Source: Flavobacterium lacustre
Lineage (GTDB): Bacteria; Bacteroidota; Bacteroidia; Flavobacteriales; Flavobacteriaceae
Direction: 5' to 3'
Length of the DNA: 64,000 nt
Assembly: GCF_027474525.2 (NCBI RefSeq)
Contig: NZ_CP114882.2
Location: 620,001 to 684,000, forward strand
The number at the start of each line of letters is the position of its first letter. Positions within the stretch are counted from its first letter, which is position 1. A model generated the notes under the pieces. That model had not been told where the DNA came from. It worked only from the letters and a program-made list of their open reading frames with translations, and made no database searches. Shown here in pieces: positions 37,938 through 46,285 of this stretch. Both the position numbers and the translations under genes were made by a program.

Positions 37938-39269
37938 TTAAAATCCTGCTTGAATTCTTATTGTAAAAGTGTTATCTAATTTATCTTTTATATAATCTCC
38001 ACCAACAACTGTGCTAGATTCATTTATTGGCAAACTATAACCTGCAACAATTTTAACATTATCATCATAAAAATATTGCCATGAAAAAGACCAATTTTTA
38101 TATTTTAAATCATCTTTAATTGTAACAGCATTTCCTGACAAATGTCTATTAGGATCCCAACTATCATATCGAACGGCTATTTGATTACTTTTACCAATAT
38201 TTTTAACCCAAGTAGCATAAAACCCATTAAAATCACGAATACCGTTGAAATTAAAACTAGGATTACTATTAGCTACAGGAGATGCTGTCGTACCTTTTTC
38301 ACCTGAAATCGTTCCTGAAATATATTCTCCTTTTAAAGACATTCCGCCAAGAAAATCGTAATAAATTCTCATCTCACCACCAAACCATCTTTTTTGAAAA
38401 CTATCTCCTAATTTAGCTTCAAAGTTATTATTATTAGCATCACTAAAAGTTCCTGCTTGCAGAACGGTAGTATTACCTAAATAAGTATGTGCTCCAAGAT
38501 CAATACCTAATCCTTTTGATGGAAATTTAAAAGAATAAACTCCTCTTATCATAACATCTTTTTTATTATCAACATCCCTAAGATTGTTGGTCAAAGAGCC
38601 TTCTCCATAATTCCCATTAAAAACCGCTAATTGAAATTTAAATGGAATTGAATATTTCACTTCTAAATCTGCTTCAATTTTAGCTCCTAAATCCCTTTCC
38701 TGTGGGTATAAAATCCCTGACATTCTGCTTCGCTCCAATAACTCTCTTGAACGTGACGAAAACTCCACTTCATAACTTGTTCTATTAAATTGCCCTAAAA
38801 ACAATTTAAAAGTTTGCAACCAACGGTCATTCAAAGACACGTAAGCATCTCTTAAAGTAACTTTATCAAAAGCATAATCAGGCTGAATCACAAAAACAGC
38901 TCCGTCTACAGGCTCATAGGTCAATTTTACTCTAGCTCTTCTGATAAAAAAAGTATTTTTTACCGGAATAGCAGTTGTTGACGGACCTGGACCTATATTA
39001 TCTTGATAGTTATACATTTCATATTGAGTTTGTATATAACCTGAAAATTTAATCTTGGTTAATTTATCTAAACTACTTTCCATCGTAGATAACTTTTCAT
39101 CTAAAGACGAAAATTTCATACTATGTTCATCCAAAGACTCTTTTAACGACTCAATGCTTAACGTTTTAACAGAATCTATTGATATCGAATTTACCGAATC
39201 ATTAACAACATCTTGCGCTACCAGACTGTAAGAACTAATTATCAAAGTTGCAAATAAAATTTTTTTCAT
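37938..39269 (-). CDS. Phosphate-selective porin (OprP/OprO family)
   Basis: 443 residues. Signal peptide MKKILFATLIISSYSLVAQ, a predicted coiled-coil (SLKESLDEHSMKFSSLDEKL, about 40-75), then a 16-18-strand barrel with RRARVKLTYEPVDGAVFVIQ and KLFLGQFNRTSYEVEFSSRSRELLER, characteristic of OprO/OprP-like porins, ending FTIRIQAGF (terminal Phe). It should let phosphate through the outer membrane. First gene of the pst operon and preceded by a Pho-box-like promoter (39294-39327). Confidence 0.93.
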   Translation of the reverse strand: MKKILFATLIISSYSLVAQDVVNDSVNSISIDSVKTLSIESLKESLDEHSMKFSSLDEKLSTMESSLDKLTKIKFSGYIQTQYEMYNYQDNIGPGPSTTAIPVKNTFFIRRARVKLTYEPVDGAVFVIQPDYAFDKVTLRDAYVSLNDRWLQTFKLFLGQFNRTSYEVEFSSRSRELLERSRMSGILYPQERDLGAKIEADLEVKYSIPFKFQLAVFNGNYGEGSLTNNLRDVDNKKDVMIRGVYSFKFPSKGLGIDLGAHTYLGNTTVLQAGTFSDANNNNFEAKLGDSFQKRWFGGEMRIYYDFLGGMSLKGEYISGTISGEKGTTASPVANSNPSFNFNGIRDFNGFYATWVKNIGKSNQIAVRYDSWDPNRHLSGNAVTIKDDLKYKNWSFSWQYFYDDNVKIVAGYSLPINESSTVVGGDYIKDKLDNTFTIRIQAGF

Positions 39270-39293
39270 TCTTTTTTATGATTTAATTTTTTG

Positions 39294-39327
39294 CAAATGT
39301 GGCATTGTTATGTTAAGCGAATGTTAA
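39294..39327 (-). promoter_or_regulatory. Pho-box-like promoter of the porin-pst operon
   Basis: On the minus strand TTAACA (39322-39327), 5 bp, TTAACA (39311-39316), 9 bp, then CACATTTG (39294-39301), a one-mismatch -7 element. The 11-bp repeat spacing and the place of the -33 box are as in PhoB/PhoP-activated promoters. There is no normal -33 TTTG. Same spacing as at 41533-41566. Confidence 0.65.
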
Positions 39328-39522
39328 CACAATATTATGTTGATGATAAATTAACATTAGAAACATACTAACGTACTGTTTTAGTGACATTTGAATTAAT
39401 TTCTTAATGTTTTTTTAAAGCCTAAAAATAAATTTGTTAATTTATATCCTACATTTATACTTTAAAGGACTACTATTTTGTTTTTAAAACACGAATGAAA
39501 AACGGCTAAACACACGAAGGTT

Positions 39523-40608
39523 TTATTTCGTAATATTTAACTCTTGCTTTTTTATTTTCGTTTTCTCAATGGTAAAAGAGAATTCAGAACCAATCCCAAA
39601 TTCACTTTCTACATATATTTTTTCTTTATGCGCTTCAATAATATGTTTGACAATAGCTAATCCTAAACCGGAACCGCCTTCTGAACGGGAACCGCTTTTA
39701 TCAACTCTGTAAAAACGTTCGAACAACCTTGGTATATTTTGTTGTTCAATCCCTTCACCATTATCTGTTACGCGAACCAAGGCTTTTTTATTGGTCAGAT
39801 TAATGATTGCCACCTCTGTCTCTCCGCCTTCTTTACCATATTTTATAGAATTGACAATAAGATTCTCAACCACTTGTTGTATTTTATCTTTATCACCATG
39901 AACTAAAATTGGTTTTATACTTTCATTTTCAAAAGCGAGTCTAATTTTCTTTTTATCTGCTTTCATTTCTAATAAATCGAAAACATTCTGAACCAACTCC
40001 ACGATATCAAAATCAGAAATTTCTAAGTGTAAATCCCCAGATTCTAATTTGGTAATCATATCCAAATCTTCGACAATATAAATTAATCGCTCTACTCCTT
40101 TTTCGGCACGTTTTAAATATTTTTTTCGAACCGATTTATCGTCCATAGCACCATCAACCAAAGTAGATAAATAACCTTGAACTGTAAATAATGGCGTTTT
40201 TAATTCATGAGAAACATTACCAAGAAATTCTCTTCTGTATTCTTCACGAACTTGAAGCATTTCGATTTCTAACTTTTTATCGGTAGCAAACTTCTTAACT
40301 TCTCGCGTTAAGGTTTCCATATCTGTAGTAATAGGCTGATTTATAAACGAGCTGGACTCTAATAAGGAAACATCATCATATATTTTTTTGACACGTCTGT
40401 AAATAAAACGCTCCACCCGATATTGTAAAACCAAAAAAGAAAACAAATAAATAACAACAAGACAGACAAATCCAAACGAAAACAAATCAACACCCTTAGA
40501 TCCAAAAAATAACAACACCATCAGCAATACAAATCCAGTAGCAAAAAGACTAATGAATAAGGCCGACTTTATCGCGAATTTATAGGTTTTCTTAAAATTG
40601 ATTTTCAT
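39523..40608 (-). CDS. phoR: Phosphate-regulon sensor histidine kinase (PhoR-type)
   Basis: 361 residues. Two transmembrane helices (about 13-35 and 38-60) with almost no periplasmic loop, then HisKA with the phospho-acceptor in NVSHELKTPLFTVQGYL and a HATPase domain (NLIVNSIKYG, VRVTDNGEGI, GSGLGLAIVKHI). The lack of a large sensor domain is typical of PhoR, which is thought to read phosphate status from the Pst-PhoU complex. It lies 63 bp after the response regulator. Confidence 0.88.
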   Translation of the reverse strand: MKINFKKTYKFAIKSALFISLFATGFVLLMVLLFFGSKGVDLFSFGFVCLVVIYLFSFLVLQYRVERFIYRRVKKIYDDVSLLESSSFINQPITTDMETLTREVKKFATDKKLEIEMLQVREEYRREFLGNVSHELKTPLFTVQGYLSTLVDGAMDDKSVRKKYLKRAEKGVERLIYIVEDLDMITKLESGDLHLEISDFDIVELVQNVFDLLEMKADKKKIRLAFENESIKPILVHGDKDKIQQVVENLIVNSIKYGKEGGETEVAIINLTNKKALVRVTDNGEGIEQQNIPRLFERFYRVDKSGSRSEGGSGLGLAIVKHIIEAHKEKIYVESEFGIGSEFSFTIEKTKIKKQELNITK

Positions 40609-40671
40609 TGATTTAACTCCTGCTTATGCTTAATTTGAATGCTTAATCTTGTTCTTTAAATAAAAGTACTT

Positions 40672-41358
40672 TTATACCACTTCAAATTTATATCCTACTC
40701 CTTTTATTGTTTTAAAAAAGTCTTCGCCAATTTTTTCTCTCAGTTTTCTGATATGAACATCAATAGTTCTTCCTCCAACAACGACTTCATTTCCCCAAAC
40801 TTTATCCAGAATTTCATCTCGTTTGAATACTTTTCCTGGTTTTGAAGCTAATAAATAAAACAATTCAAATTCTTTTCGAGGCAAAGCGATTTCGATATTG
40901 TCTTTTACAATTTTATATTCTTCACGATTAATTTCGATCCCGCCTACATTAAGTGTTTCGCTGTTTTTTTCCTGTTCTTTTAAGCGGCGCAACAATGCTT
41001 TTACTTTACTGACTAATAATTTAGGTTTTATAGGCTTGGTGATGTAATCATCAGCTCCGGCATCAAAACCGGCAACTTGAGAATAATCTTCACTTCTTGC
41101 AGTAAGGAATGTGATGATGACATTATTAAGTTCAGGGATTTTTCTAATATTCTCGCAGGCTTCCATTCCGTCCATTTCCGGCATCATGACATCCATTATA
41201 ATAAGGTCCGGGATTTCTTTTTTGGCAGCAGCAACTGCTTCTTTTCCGTTTGTTGCTGTATAAATTCTATAACCTTCTTGAGTAAGATTGTATCCTACAA
41301 TTTCTAAAATATCCGGTTCATCATCTACTAACAGGATTTTAATGTCTTTCTTCTTCAT
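40672..41358 (-). CDS. phoB: OmpR/PhoB-family response regulator (PhoB/PhoP-type)
   Basis: 228 residues. Receiver domain: LLVDDEPDILEIVGYNL, phospho-acceptor Asp in LIIMDVMMPEMDG, and the conserved TARSE and KPIKP. Winged-helix domain: ALPRKEFELFYLLASKPGKVFKRDEILDKVWG, then VDVHIRKLREKIG (split: KEFELFYLLASKPG). I chose ATG 41358: the frame extends to 41457 but the extra sequence is unlike a receiver N-terminus. The neighbours (PhoR-type kinase, pst genes) make it the Pho regulator. The gene symbol is by context. Confidence 0.87.
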   Translation of the reverse strand: MKKKDIKILLVDDEPDILEIVGYNLTQEGYRIYTATNGKEAVAAAKKEIPDLIIMDVMMPEMDGMEACENIRKIPELNNVIITFLTARSEDYSQVAGFDAGADDYITKPIKPKLLVSKVKALLRRLKEQEKNSETLNVGGIEINREEYKIVKDNIEIALPRKEFELFYLLASKPGKVFKRDEILDKVWGNEVVVGGRTIDVHIRKLREKIGEDFFKTIKGVGYKFEVV

Positions 41359-41532
41359 ATTATAAAGTAGCAAAATTATGTTTATCAAATTGGTTTTTTG
41401 TGTAAAAAAACCAAACGATTCTTGATTGCGATTGTAAATATAATGATAAAACAGCACTCAAAAAACGTGTTAACCTTAATTTAATGTACCAACGATTTGG
41501 TAATATTGAACCAACAAAAACATAACTACTAC

Positions 41533-41566
41533 GTAACCTGAATTTAACAAACCTGCCTTTAATTTG
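41533..41566 (+). promoter_or_regulatory. Pho-box-like promoter of the TonB-receptor gene
   Basis: GTAACC (41533-41538), 5 bp, TTAACA (41544-41549), 9 bp, TTAATTTG (41559-41566). The spacings equal those of the porin promoter (39294-39327). A further TTAACC-N5-TTAATG pair lies at 41471-41487. The start codon is 23 bp after the -7 element. Confidence 0.55.
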
Positions 41567-41589
41567 CAAAAAAATAAACATCAAACAAA

Positions 41590-44343
41590 ATGAAATTAAA
41601 ATTTCTAATTATTACATTATTCATTTGTGTCCTTGGATTTTCACAAAACAAAGGGACTATTTCAGGGATTTTGACTGATAAAGATTCAAATAATCAGGCA
41701 TTGCCCTTTGCAAATGTTTTAATAAAAGGAACAAAAACAGGCGTAAATACGGATTTAGACGGTAAATATTCTATTGCTGTTACTCCAGGCAATTATATTC
41801 TACAATTTAGTTTTGTAGGTTACGAATCTTTAGAAGTACCCGTTACCGTAAAAGCAGACGAAAAAGTTACTATAAATAGAGCATTAGGTTCCGGCAGTTA
41901 CAAACTGGAAGATGTTGTTATTAAAGCTGCCGCTCCAAACAGACAAAAAGAAACTGCATTATTGTTAGAACAAAAAAATGCAGTAGAAATTAAACAAACT
42001 ATCGGCGCCCAAGAATTATCAAGAAAAGGGGTCAGCGATGTTGCTACCGCAGTAACAAAAACTACCGGAATAACGAAACAAGAAGGTTCAGGAAATATAT
42101 TTGTAAGAGGTTTAGGAGATCGTTACAATTCAACAACTATGAACGGCTTGCCAATTCCTTCTAATGATCCTGAAAAGAAAAATATTAATCTTGATATTTT
42201 CTCAACCGATATTCTTGAATATGTCTCTATTGACAAAGTCTACAACAGCAAATTATATGGTGATTTTGCCGGAGGAAATGTTGATATTGTTTCTAAAGAT
42301 TACAAAGGTAATGGATATCTTAAATTTGAAATTGGTTCAAAAATCAACACAAATGCAATTAGCAAAGATGCTTTTTCATTACAAAAAGGAATTAGTAATT
42401 TTGGTTTCAACAGCTCATCTATTCCGAGTAATCCACTAACACAATATAATTACAGCAGTTTACAGCTTGAAACTAAGAGCCCTATTGGAAGTAATTTTGG
42501 AATTTCGGGAGGAAAATCGTTTAATGTAGGCTCAGAAGGAAAACTAAATCTTTTTGCAACTGCATCATTCGGAAATGATTACGCATCAAGAAATGAAGGT
42601 TCTGCTAAAGGTAGTGTAAACGGAAGCGGTGTTGTGAACAAAAATTTTGAAGATTATTCATTAGTAAGTTATAACACCAATTTTACAGGAATGTTGAATT
42701 TAGGCTACAAAATAAATAATAGAAATAAAATTAACTTCAATAGTGTTTTTATAAACACTTCATCTCTTAGCAAAGAGGAATATACCGGATATATCGTAGA
42801 TATTGCAAATGACGGAAATGGGTTAATTCGTAGAAATAAATTTGAAAAAAACAGTTTATGGATCAATCAATTATTGGGAGAACATACTTTTAATGAGCGT
42901 TCAAAATTTAACTGGGGAGCTTCTTATAATACCATCCAAGGAGACATGCCGGATAGAAATCAAAATATTTTCAGAAAAGAACCAACCGGATATGTTTTAT
43001 CAAGTATTTCTGCACCAGACAATCACCGTTACTATCAAAAATTAATGGAAAATGAAGTCGCTGCAAACCTATCATTTGACTATAAATTCAGCAAAACAGG
43101 AGAAGGTGAATACAAAGGAAAATTAACCGCGGGGTACAACGGAAGATTTAAAACAAGAGATTTTGAAGCTACACAATTTAACTTCAAAGCAAATCAAGGA
43201 TTTAACAATACAATTGTTGACCCAAACAGCTTAGATTCATTTTACAACCAACAAAATTTAAGCAATGGATACTTTGAAATCACTACTTTCAGAGGAAATT
43301 ATCAAGTTCCAAATGCATTAAAACCACAGACTTATAATGGGGAACAATATATAAACGGTGGGTTTTTAAATACAGAATACAAATTCAATAAATTGACAAC
43401 GGTTGTTGGTTTAAGAGGAGAATATGTATTTCAAAAAGTGAAATGGAATACACAACTTGATCCAACTGGTGGAAATGACGAATTAGATAAATTAGCCTTT
43501 TTACCAAGTTTGACAATGAAATACGAATTGACTGAAAAACAAAATTTGCGTTTTGGATTTAGCAAAACGTATACATTGCCACAATTCAAAGAGAGAGCTT
43601 TATTTGTATATGAAGATGTTACAGAAGTAAAAGTTGGTAATCCAAACTTATACGCATCGGATAATTACAACTTTGATTTAAAATGGGAAATGTTTCCAAA
43701 AAGCGAAGAATTAATATCACTTACAGCATTTGGAAAATACATTCAAAATCCAATAAATGAAGTAACTATTGCCTCTTCAACAAATGATATATCATTTATT
43801 AATACAGGAGATTATGGTTATGTTGCCGGTGCAGAAGTAGAGTACAGAAAATTACTTTTTAATTTTGATGATTCTAATTCTAAAAAGCTTTCTGCCGGAA
43901 TAAATGCTTCTTACTTGTACAGCAATCAAGACTTAAATACTGAAAAAGTAATAAAAGAAACTGATTATAATGTTGTTTTCACCAATACAAAAAGTAGTTT
44001 TACCGGTGCATCCGATTTACTATTAAATGCTGACATTTCTTTTTTCAATGAATGGAATGATAAAGGAAGCAATTTAAACACCACATTGGCATACACTTAT
44101 TTTTCAGACCGACTTTATGCAATCGGAACTAATGACAGAGGTGATTTAGTTGATAAAGCTTTTGGATCATTAGATTTTATTGCTAAATCCAAATTGAATA
44201 AAAAAATAGGAATTGACTTTGTATTGAAAAATTTACTTGACCCACGAATAGACAGAGTTCAAGCAAACAGTAGTGGAGACGTTAACGTTTTGTCATACAA
44301 AAAGGGGTTAAGCTTCAGCCTGAATCTCAATTATCAATTTTAA
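41590..44343 (+). CDS. TonB-dependent receptor with carboxypeptidase-regulatory domain
   Basis: 917 residues. Signal peptide MKLKFLIITLFICVLGFSQ. A CarboxypepD_reg-like beta-sandwich (about 24-110, GTISGILTDKDSN, GKYSIAVTPG) is followed by the plug domain (about 120-230, GISNIFVRGLGDRYNSTTMNGLPIPS-type region) and a barrel of 22 strands that ends in LNLNYQF. No SusD partner is next to it; instead a beta-helix lipoprotein gene follows. It diverges from the phoB-phoR-pst genes and has a similar promoter, so the cargo may be a phosphorus compound, by inference. Confidence 0.93.
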   Translation: MKLKFLIITLFICVLGFSQNKGTISGILTDKDSNNQALPFANVLIKGTKTGVNTDLDGKYSIAVTPGNYILQFSFVGYESLEVPVTVKADEKVTINRALGSGSYKLEDVVIKAAAPNRQKETALLLEQKNAVEIKQTIGAQELSRKGVSDVATAVTKTTGITKQEGSGNIFVRGLGDRYNSTTMNGLPIPSNDPEKKNINLDIFSTDILEYVSIDKVYNSKLYGDFAGGNVDIVSKDYKGNGYLKFEIGSKINTNAISKDAFSLQKGISNFGFNSSSIPSNPLTQYNYSSLQLETKSPIGSNFGISGGKSFNVGSEGKLNLFATASFGNDYASRNEGSAKGSVNGSGVVNKNFEDYSLVSYNTNFTGMLNLGYKINNRNKINFNSVFINTSSLSKEEYTGYIVDIANDGNGLIRRNKFEKNSLWINQLLGEHTFNERSKFNWGASYNTIQGDMPDRNQNIFRKEPTGYVLSSISAPDNHRYYQKLMENEVAANLSFDYKFSKTGEGEYKGKLTAGYNGRFKTRDFEATQFNFKANQGFNNTIVDPNSLDSFYNQQNLSNGYFEITTFRGNYQVPNALKPQTYNGEQYINGGFLNTEYKFNKLTTVVGLRGEYVFQKVKWNTQLDPTGGNDELDKLAFLPSLTMKYELTEKQNLRFGFSKTYTLPQFKERALFVYEDVTEVKVGNPNLYASDNYNFDLKWEMFPKSEELISLTAFGKYIQNPINEVTIASSTNDISFINTGDYGYVAGAEVEYRKLLFNFDDSNSKKLSAGINASYLYSNQDLNTEKVIKETDYNVVFTNTKSSFTGASDLLLNADISFFNEWNDKGSNLNTTLAYTYFSDRLYAIGTNDRGDLVDKAFGSLDFIAKSKLNKKIGIDFVLKNLLDPRIDRVQANSSGDVNVLSYKKGLSFSLNLNYQF

Positions 44344-44376
44344 AAAAAAGAGCAGTTTTCACTGCTCTTTTTTTTT
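44342..44376 (+). terminator. Terminator after the TonB-receptor gene
   Basis: Stem AAAAAAGAGCAG / CTGCTCTTTTTT around a 6-nt loop, followed by more T. Confidence 0.9.
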
Positions 44377-44394
44377 GGCCAATTTCTTAACATT

Positions 44395-44422
44395 AAAACA
44401 TTAAAGTAACACTTAGGTAAAC
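44395..44422 (+). promoter_or_regulatory. Possible Pho-type repeats upstream of the beta-helix lipoprotein gene
   Basis: AAAACA (44395), GTAACA (44406) and GTAAAC (44417) recur every 11 bp. No -7 element lies at the 9-bp spacing seen in the other two sites, so this is a weaker candidate. Confidence 0.3.
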
Positions 44423-44516
44423 TTTATTTAAATCAACCATGACAATCGCTTAACTTAAAAAAAGAATATACATACCATCTTTGCAACAACAAAAAAACAT
44501 AAACTAAATTTCAATC

Positions 44517-45698
44517 ATGAAAAAATCAATTTTACAATTATTCGGAATTTTTGCTTTATCAGCATCTTTGATTACAAGCTGTTCAAGCGATAGCGGAAAT
44601 GACACTCCTTCATCAACATTTGTAGTTGATGCAAACAACTTTACTGGTATCATAAAAGACGGAGAAGTTATTCTTTCTGCAGGAACTACTTATAAATTGA
44701 CAGGAAAATTACAAATAAACGACGGTGCAACATTAACTATTCCTGCTGGAACAAAAATTGAAGGAACTGGCGGAACTGCATCATACATAGCAGTTGCTCA
44801 AGGAGCAAAATTAAATGTAAACGGAACGGCTTCTAATCCAGTAATTATGACAAGTGGATTACCAACTAAAAAAGCTGGAGACTGGGGAGGTTTAGTAATC
44901 TGTGGAAAAGCTCCTATAAATCGTGTAACTGGTGGAGCAAGTACTGCACAATCTGAAGTTGCTGACTTAACTTACGGAGGAACAATAGCTAATGACAATT
45001 CCGGTTCTATCCGATATTTAAGAATCGAATATGCTGGAGCAGCATACAATAGTGAAAAAGAATTTAACGGAGTTTCGTTATTTGCTGTTGGTTCAGGAAC
45101 TACATTCGAATATGTAGAAGCTTACCAAGGTGCTGATGATGGTTTCGAATTTTTTGGAGGAACTGTAAATACTTCTAACCTTATTTCTTACGGTAATGAA
45201 GATGATCAATTTGACTGGACTGAAGGTTGGGCTGGAACAAACACTAACTGGTATGGTAAATTAGCTTTTGGAAAAGGAAATAGAGGAATTGAAGCAGACA
45301 ACTTTGAATTTGGTTTTGCAAATACTCCAATATCAAATCCTTCTATAACAAACATTACTTTAGTTGGACCTGGAAGTGCAGCTGATGCATTAATTTATAC
45401 CGAAAATCAAGGTTTGAAAATGAGAAGAGGTACAAAAGCAATTTTCTCTAATGTTGTTTTAAGCGACTGGAAAACGGGTATCGATATCGAACACGATGAA
45501 ACTATTGCTGGTGTTGGTACAGCATTAAAAGTTACTAATGTAAATTACATTGCTGTTGCTACAAAAACTAAAGGAAAAACAACTTTAGCTGCTTCTGCTG
45601 ACGTATCTGCAGTAGCAACGGAATTAGTTTCTGCAACTGGTGCAGGAAATGGAGTTGGAGCACCTGCTTGGTCTACAGGTTGGTCAGTAGGTTTCTAA
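44517..45698 (+). CDS. Surface-type lipoprotein with parallel beta-helix, unknown function
   Basis: 393 residues. Lipoprotein signal (FALSASLITSC, Cys22), and the acidic/Ser-rich residues after the Cys (CSSDSGND) resemble the export signal that sends Bacteroidetes lipoproteins to the cell surface. The mature part is Gly/Asn-rich with regular hydrophobic spacing (TYKLTGKLQINDGATLTIPAGTK-type rungs, GWAGTNTNWYGKLAFGKGNRG), typical of a right-handed beta-helix. It sits between the TonB receptor and a type IX signal protein, so it may present or process the receptor's substrate. Terminator at 45723-45753. Confidence 0.82.
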   Translation: MKKSILQLFGIFALSASLITSCSSDSGNDTPSSTFVVDANNFTGIIKDGEVILSAGTTYKLTGKLQINDGATLTIPAGTKIEGTGGTASYIAVAQGAKLNVNGTASNPVIMTSGLPTKKAGDWGGLVICGKAPINRVTGGASTAQSEVADLTYGGTIANDNSGSIRYLRIEYAGAAYNSEKEFNGVSLFAVGSGTTFEYVEAYQGADDGFEFFGGTVNTSNLISYGNEDDQFDWTEGWAGTNTNWYGKLAFGKGNRGIEADNFEFGFANTPISNPSITNITLVGPGSAADALIYTENQGLKMRRGTKAIFSNVVLSDWKTGIDIEHDETIAGVGTALKVTNVNYIAVATKTKGKTTLAASADVSAVATELVSATGAGNGVGAPAWSTGWSVGF

Positions 45699-45722
45699 AA
45701 TACAAGTAATAAAAGTAATAAA

Positions 45723-45753
45723 AGAGGCTGTTTGTATAACAGCCTCTTTTTTT
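45723..45753 (+). terminator. Terminator after the beta-helix lipoprotein gene
   Basis: Stem AGAGGCTGTT / AACAGCCTCT (10 bp) with a 5-nt loop and T7 run. Confidence 0.9.
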
Positions 45754-45806
45754 GGTACAGTATTTGAAATATTTTTTTTATCTTTACTATTATAAATGAT
45801 TAGCTA

Positions 45807-46145
45807 ATGACAAAAAATTACTTTTATACTTCAATCTTATTGGTTTTTTTGTTTTCTCTTAGTCTTTCGGCTCAAGAAGCTAAGCAACAACCAAGACCAC
45901 AAGAAAACACTTCGATAGAAGGGCTTAACTTGTATCCGAACCCTGTGAGTAATGGCAAAGTCTACATTACTTCAAAAAATGATTCCGATAAAGAAGTACA
46001 AATATTTGATGTTTTAGGCAAAAAAGTATTTCAAACCATGCTGAGTTCAAAAGAACTGAATGTTTCCAATCTTTCGCCGGGAGTTTACATCATCAAGATC
46101 AAAGAAAACGAAGCTTCAAGCACCAGAAAACTCATCATAAGATAA
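45807..46145 (+). CDS. Minimal type IX secretion substrate: signal peptide plus C-terminal sorting domain only
   Basis: 112 residues. Signal peptide to about residue 22 (SLSLSAQ), ~20 residues of linker (KQQPRPQENTS), then a complete type-A sorting domain: LNLYPNPVSNGKVYI, VQIFDVLGKKVF, LSPGVYIIKIKEN and the terminal KLIIR. Type A domains normally sit at the end of large secreted proteins; here nearly no passenger is left. Terminator at 46165-46192. Confidence 0.85.
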   Translation: MTKNYFYTSILLVFLFSLSLSAQEAKQQPRPQENTSIEGLNLYPNPVSNGKVYITSKNDSDKEVQIFDVLGKKVFQTMLSSKELNVSNLSPGVYIIKIKENEASSTRKLIIR

Positions 46146-46164
46146 TATTTAATAAAAATAACTT

Positions 46165-46194
46165 AAAGCTCTAAATTCATTTGGAGCTTTTTTT
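46165..46194 (+). terminator. Terminator after the minimal type IX substrate gene
   Basis: AAAGCTCTAAAT pairs with ATTTGGAGCTTT (one G-U pair) and T7 follows. Confidence 0.8.
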
Positions 46195-46285
46195 ATGCCT
46201 TTATATTGCAAAAAACTTCCATTTCCAAAATCCTTCTTTCCATTTTTTCCATTTAATTTTTAATTACTTTTGTAAAAAAAATTCC

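Noticed and set aside
41359..41457. N-terminal extension of the response regulator
   Set aside because: Not receiver-like; ATG 41358 gives the canonical start.
46181..46285. N-terminal extension of the LuxE-like protein
   Set aside because: Begins in the preceding terminator.
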